A DNA stretch of 64,000 bases from Flavobacteriales bacterium UBA6049 (GTDB taxonomy: Bacteria > Bacteroidota > Bacteroidia > Flavobacteriales_G > Salibacteraceae). Below the pieces are notes generated by a model. It searched no databases. It was given only the letters and a program-made list of their open reading frames with translations, and had not been told where the DNA came from. A program made the position numbers and the translations under genes. Positions 61,406 to 64,000 of the stretch are shown one piece after another; the stretch's first letter is position 1, and each line of letters starts with the position of its first letter. The stretch is from the NCBI GenBank assembly GCA_002429085.1, contig DIYR01000044.1, forward strand, positions 23,858 through 87,857, in the 5' to 3' direction.

Positions 61406-62350
61406 ATGACGTTGACCCAATTAGAGTACATTATTGCTATTGCAGATAATGGAAGCTTCGTAGAGGCTGCAAAGCAGTGTTTTGTAACACAACCTGCACT
61501 GACCACCCAGGTCAAAAATCTAGAAAACGAACTAGATGTTGTACTTTTTGATAGAACAAAGAAGCCTATCATTCCAACAGAAGTTGGGGCTCAAATTATA
61601 GAGCAGTCACGTGAGGTTGTTTTACAATCTCGCAAAATTCCAGATCTGGTATCTGAATATAACAGTGATGTGAAAGGAGATTTACGCTTGGGCATTATTC
61701 CAACCATCTCTCCATATTTAATTCCGCTCTTTGTCAACGAATTCAATGCAGAACACCCCGATGTGAATCTTCATGTTTCAGAAGAAATTACCGAAGACGT
61801 TATTTCTAAATTGAAAACAGGAGATATTGACGTAGGCATTGTAGCTACACCAGTTGATGCCAAAGGGATTCTCTTTATTCCACTGTATTATGAAAAATTC
61901 TATGGATTTGTAAGCTCTAGTCATCCGAATTACTACCGAGATGAGTTAGAAGCAGAACACCTTGCTGTAGAAGATTTGTGGTTATTAAAAGAAGGAAACT
62001 GTTTTAGAAACCAAGTGATTAATATCTGCAATGCCAACCAAGAAGCGGACTTTCAACATCATTTCCGTTACGAAAGCCATAGTATTGAATCGTTAAAGCG
62101 CATAGTAGAAGTAAAACAAGGTATGACTTTCATACCTGAGTTAGCCACACTTGATGTAATGCCAAGCAAACGCGATATGATCAAAAAAATCGCCATGGAA
62201 CCTGTTCGTGAGGTAAGCATAGCTGTAAACAGGCAATTCTTAAAAAAGCGCTTGATTGATGGTCTAAAAAACACCATAGTAGAAGGTATACCAGCCTCAA
62301 TGCGAAAGGAACATGGAAGTGTAATAGTTGATACAAATATCAAATTGTAG
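61406..62350 (+). CDS. oxyR: LysR-family peroxide regulator OxyR
   Basis: A 314-residue LysR-type regulator of the OxyR group. The N-terminal winged helix is the usual LysR form (MTLTQLEYIIAIADNGSFVEAA, TQPALTTQVKNLE). The C-terminal sensor domain carries the redox pair at exactly the E. coli positions, Cys199 and Cys208 (EGNCFRNQVINICNA), so a disulfide on peroxide exposure is expected. A -7-like TATATTTG only five bases before the ATG could give a leaderless message, though the -33 spacing (16) is short. Divergent from dps, its likely target. ATG at 61406. Confidence 0.95.
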   Translation: MTLTQLEYIIAIADNGSFVEAAKQCFVTQPALTTQVKNLENELDVVLFDRTKKPIIPTEVGAQIIEQSREVVLQSRKIPDLVSEYNSDVKGDLRLGIIPTISPYLIPLFVNEFNAEHPDVNLHVSEEITEDVISKLKTGDIDVGIVATPVDAKGILFIPLYYEKFYGFVSSSHPNYYRDELEAEHLAVEDLWLLKEGNCFRNQVINICNANQEADFQHHFRYESHSIESLKRIVEVKQGMTFIPELATLDVMPSKRDMIKKIAMEPVREVSIAVNRQFLKKRLIDGLKNTIVEGIPASMRKEHGSVIVDTNIKL

Positions 62351-62373
62351 GGCTCTTCCATTCGCTATATTTG
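62344..62373 (+). promoter_or_regulatory. Candidate promoter for cysS
   Basis: ATTG (62344-62347), 18-base spacer, TATATTTG (62366-62373), matching the Bacteroidota pattern, 27 bases before the cysS ATG; its -33 element overlaps the oxyR 3' end. Confidence 0.55.
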
Positions 62374-62400
62374 CCGACTAAACAATTAAAACATATTTAA

Positions 62401-63879
62401 ATGGAACACGCGCTTCAGGTGTATAACACCCTGTCTGGAGAAAAAGAGAAATTCGAGCCAATTAACGCACCATTCGTAGGAATGTATGTGTGTGGGCCTA
62501 CGGTTTACAGCTTTGTCCATTTAGGGAACTGTCGCACGTTTATTTCATTTGATATGATTTACCGTTACCTTACCCACCTAGGGTATAAGGTACGTTATGT
62601 GCGTAACATTACTGATGCAGGTCACTTAGAAAACGATGCGGATGAAGGAGAGGATAAAATCTCTAAGAAAGCACGTCTAGAACAAGTAGAACCTATGGAA
62701 ATTGTTCAGAAATATTCGCTCGACTTTCATCAGGTATTAGACAAGTTTAACAATCACCCTCCTAGCATTGAGCCAACAGCAACTGGCCATATCGTTGAAC
62801 AAATTGATATGATCCAAGACATTCTTGAAAAAGGATTGGCATACGAGGTGAATGGATCTGTTTACTTTGATGTAGAAGCATTCAACACCAAATTCAATGG
62901 AGAATACGGTCAATTATCAGGTCGAAAGGTAGACGAGTTAATGGCTGGATCACGTGAGTTAGATGGGCAGAGTGAAAAACGAAACCCAATTGATTTTGCC
63001 CTATGGAAAAAAGCTTCTCCTGAGCATATTATGCGTTGGTCTTCTCCTTGGGGTAAGGGCTTTCCCGGATGGCATTTAGAATGCTCGGTAATGAGTAGCA
63101 AATACCTCGGCAACCGCTTTGATATTCACGGTGGTGGAATGGATTTGAAATTTCCTCATCACGAATGTGAGATTGCTCAATGTAAAGCTCATAATGAAGA
63201 AGACCCAGTAAAGTATTGGATGCATACCAATATGTTAACTCTTAATGGTGCGCGCATGAGTAAATCAACTGGAAACACCCTGTTACCAGAAGAGTTATTT
63301 AGCGGTGCCAATGATAAATTGGAAAAAGCATATAACCCAATTGTTGTACGCTTCTTTATGATGCAAGCTCATTACCGCAGTTCGTTAGATTTTTCTAGCG
63401 AGGCTTTAAGCGCTTCTGAAAAAGGTTTTGAGCGATTAATGGATGCGGTATCTCTGTTAGATAGCGTAAAGCCATCAGAAACAAGTTCTATAGATGTAGC
63501 AGCTTGGAAGAAGAAGTGTTATGCAGCAATGGACGATGATTTCAATACCCCAATATTGATTTCTCATTTATTTGAAGCAGTAAAATGGATCAATGCAGTT
63601 GTCGCTGGTCAGCAAACTGTTTCTGAAGCTGACCTGACAACGTTGACCGAAACACTAAACGGTTTTGTTTTCGATGTTTTAGGCTTAAAAGTTATTGATA
63701 CACAAACTACTAGTAGCGATGATGAGCTTACTGGTAAATTAGTTGAGGGTATGATTGAAGTACGCAAGGAAGCAAAGAGCAAGAAAGACTTTGCCATGGC
63801 CGACTTTATTCGAGATACCTTAACTGGTGCAGGAATTACTCTTAAAGATTCTAAAGACGGAACTACTTGGGAGAAATAG
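62401..63879 (+). CDS. cysS: Cysteinyl-tRNA synthetase
   Basis: A class Ia aminoacyl-tRNA synthetase, 492 residues, monomer. The active-site signatures are [20 protein letters not shown] (zinc Cys, the HxGN motif as HLGN), the zinc-binding histidine segment [32 protein letters not shown], and KMSKS as RMSKSTGN. The C-terminal anticodon-binding helical domain runs from about residue 310, ending [19 protein letters not shown] at 62401. It is downstream of oxyR with its own promoter. Confidence 0.97.
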   Translation: MEHALQVYNTLSGEKEKFEPINAPFVGMYVCGPTVYSFVHLGNCRTFISFDMIYRYLTHLGYKVRYVRNITDAGHLENDADEGEDKISKKARLEQVEPMEIVQKYSLDFHQVLDKFNNHPPSIEPTATGHIVEQIDMIQDILEKGLAYEVNGSVYFDVEAFNTKFNGEYGQLSGRKVDELMAGSRELDGQSEKRNPIDFALWKKASPEHIMRWSSPWGKGFPGWHLECSVMSSKYLGNRFDIHGGGMDLKFPHHECEIAQCKAHNEEDPVKYWMHTNMLTLNGARMSKSTGNTLLPEELFSGANDKLEKAYNPIVVRFFMMQAHYRSSLDFSSEALSASEKGFERLMDAVSLLDSVKPSETSSIDVAAWKKKCYAAMDDDFNTPILISHLFEAVKWINAVVAGQQTVSEADLTTLTETLNGFVFDVLGLKVIDTQTTSSDDELTGKLVEGMIEVRKEAKSKKDFAMADFIRDTLTGAGITLKDSKDGTTWEK

Positions 63880-63906
63880 AAGTACTAATAGTTAGTTAGA
63901 TAACCC

Positions 63907-63936
63907 AAGACCTTGTAGCGGCTGTTACAAGGTCTT
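63907..63936 (+). terminator. Terminator after cysS
   Basis: AAGACCTTGTA (63907-63917), 8-base loop, TACAAGGTCTT (63926-63936), a perfect 11-bp stem followed by a T-rich run, 28 bases after the stop. The remaining bases to the window edge hold nothing that I can recognise. Confidence 0.8.
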
Positions 63937-64000
63937 TCTTTTTGTAAAAGAGTCTCTACTCAGATTACGAAACATATAAAAACAAAAAAGCTCGGTACTA

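Noticed and set aside
1..64000. tRNA genes, insertion sequences, prophage or defence islands
   Set aside because: I scanned the gaps for tRNA-like arms, transposase or phage structural genes and saw none; the S74 domain protein is an isolated exported protein, not a phage fragment.

Overview
The window looks like chromosomal DNA of a low-GC bacterium of the phylum Bacteroidota, most likely order Flavobacteriales and perhaps marine (the last point is inference). The signs are: several secreted proteins with type IX secretion (T9SS) C-terminal sorting domains (28122-29012, 41440-41922, 45989-51409); SprB-like surface repeats; lineage-typical families (DUF3109, DUF4292, DUF4837); a CruF/CrtD carotenoid pathway; Bacteroidota-style promoters (TTG near -33, TAnnTTTG near -7); and little use of Shine-Dalgarno sites. 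I see no rRNA, tRNA, CRISPR array, insertion sequence or prophage. Gene density and base use are even, so this reads as core chromosome with some lineage-specific surface-protein loci.

Layout. 1-4519 (minus): a cut-off secreted subtilase and the tetrapyrrole operon hemA-hemC-hemD, where hemD has no in-frame ATG and lies one base out of frame with hemC behind an A9 tract. 4662-9522 (minus): class Ia ribonucleotide reductase nrdB-nrdA, a DUF3109 cysteine-cluster protein and a small methyltransferase. 10099-13269: glycyl-tRNA synthetase, a DUF6326-type membrane protein, a Crp/Fnr regulator and a small unknown protein. 13271-20312 (minus): seven close-packed genes, redoxin - crtD - cruF - crtZ - lycopene cyclase - GT39-type glycosyltransferase - FeS photolyase, joining carotenoid synthesis with light-damage repair. 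20414-29854: small secreted or membrane unknowns, DUF72, DUF3820, a MATE exporter, an aminotransferase, a ClC channel, a T9SS cargo protein and an Asp/Asn hydroxylase-like protein. 29851-35216 (minus): three tandem paralogues with YwqK/MORN-type repeats and TonB-like C-terminal domains. 35328-38856 (minus): hmgA-hppD (tyrosine breakdown) and trhO. 38986-45086 (plus): queA, an OmpA-type lipoprotein, a small T9SS protein, a large protein with an S74 self-cleaving chaperone domain and an unknown membrane protein. 45090-51409 (minus): a Gre-like factor, a cupin and a 1806-residue surface protein. 51754-60800 (plus): an envelope block (sugar nucleotidyltransferase, TPR lipoprotein, DUF4292 lipoprotein, EnvC-like factor, TatA), gatA, a LysM transglycosylase and a DUF4837 lipoprotein. 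60844-63879: divergent dps/oxyR, then cysS.

How the genes work together. The carotenoid block should act on gamma-carotene-type intermediates to give a monocyclic hydroxylated carotenoid of the saproxanthin/myxol type; phytoene synthase and CrtI are not here. OxyR and Dps form a peroxide-defence pair. hmgA and hppD perform successive steps from 4-hydroxyphenylpyruvate to maleylacetoacetate. The points most worth a second look are the hemC/hemD frame relation, the three repeat/TonB-like paralogues, the S74 chaperone protein, the architecture of the 1806-residue protein with possible switching hairpins ahead of it, and an NrdA without the usual C-terminal cysteine pair.
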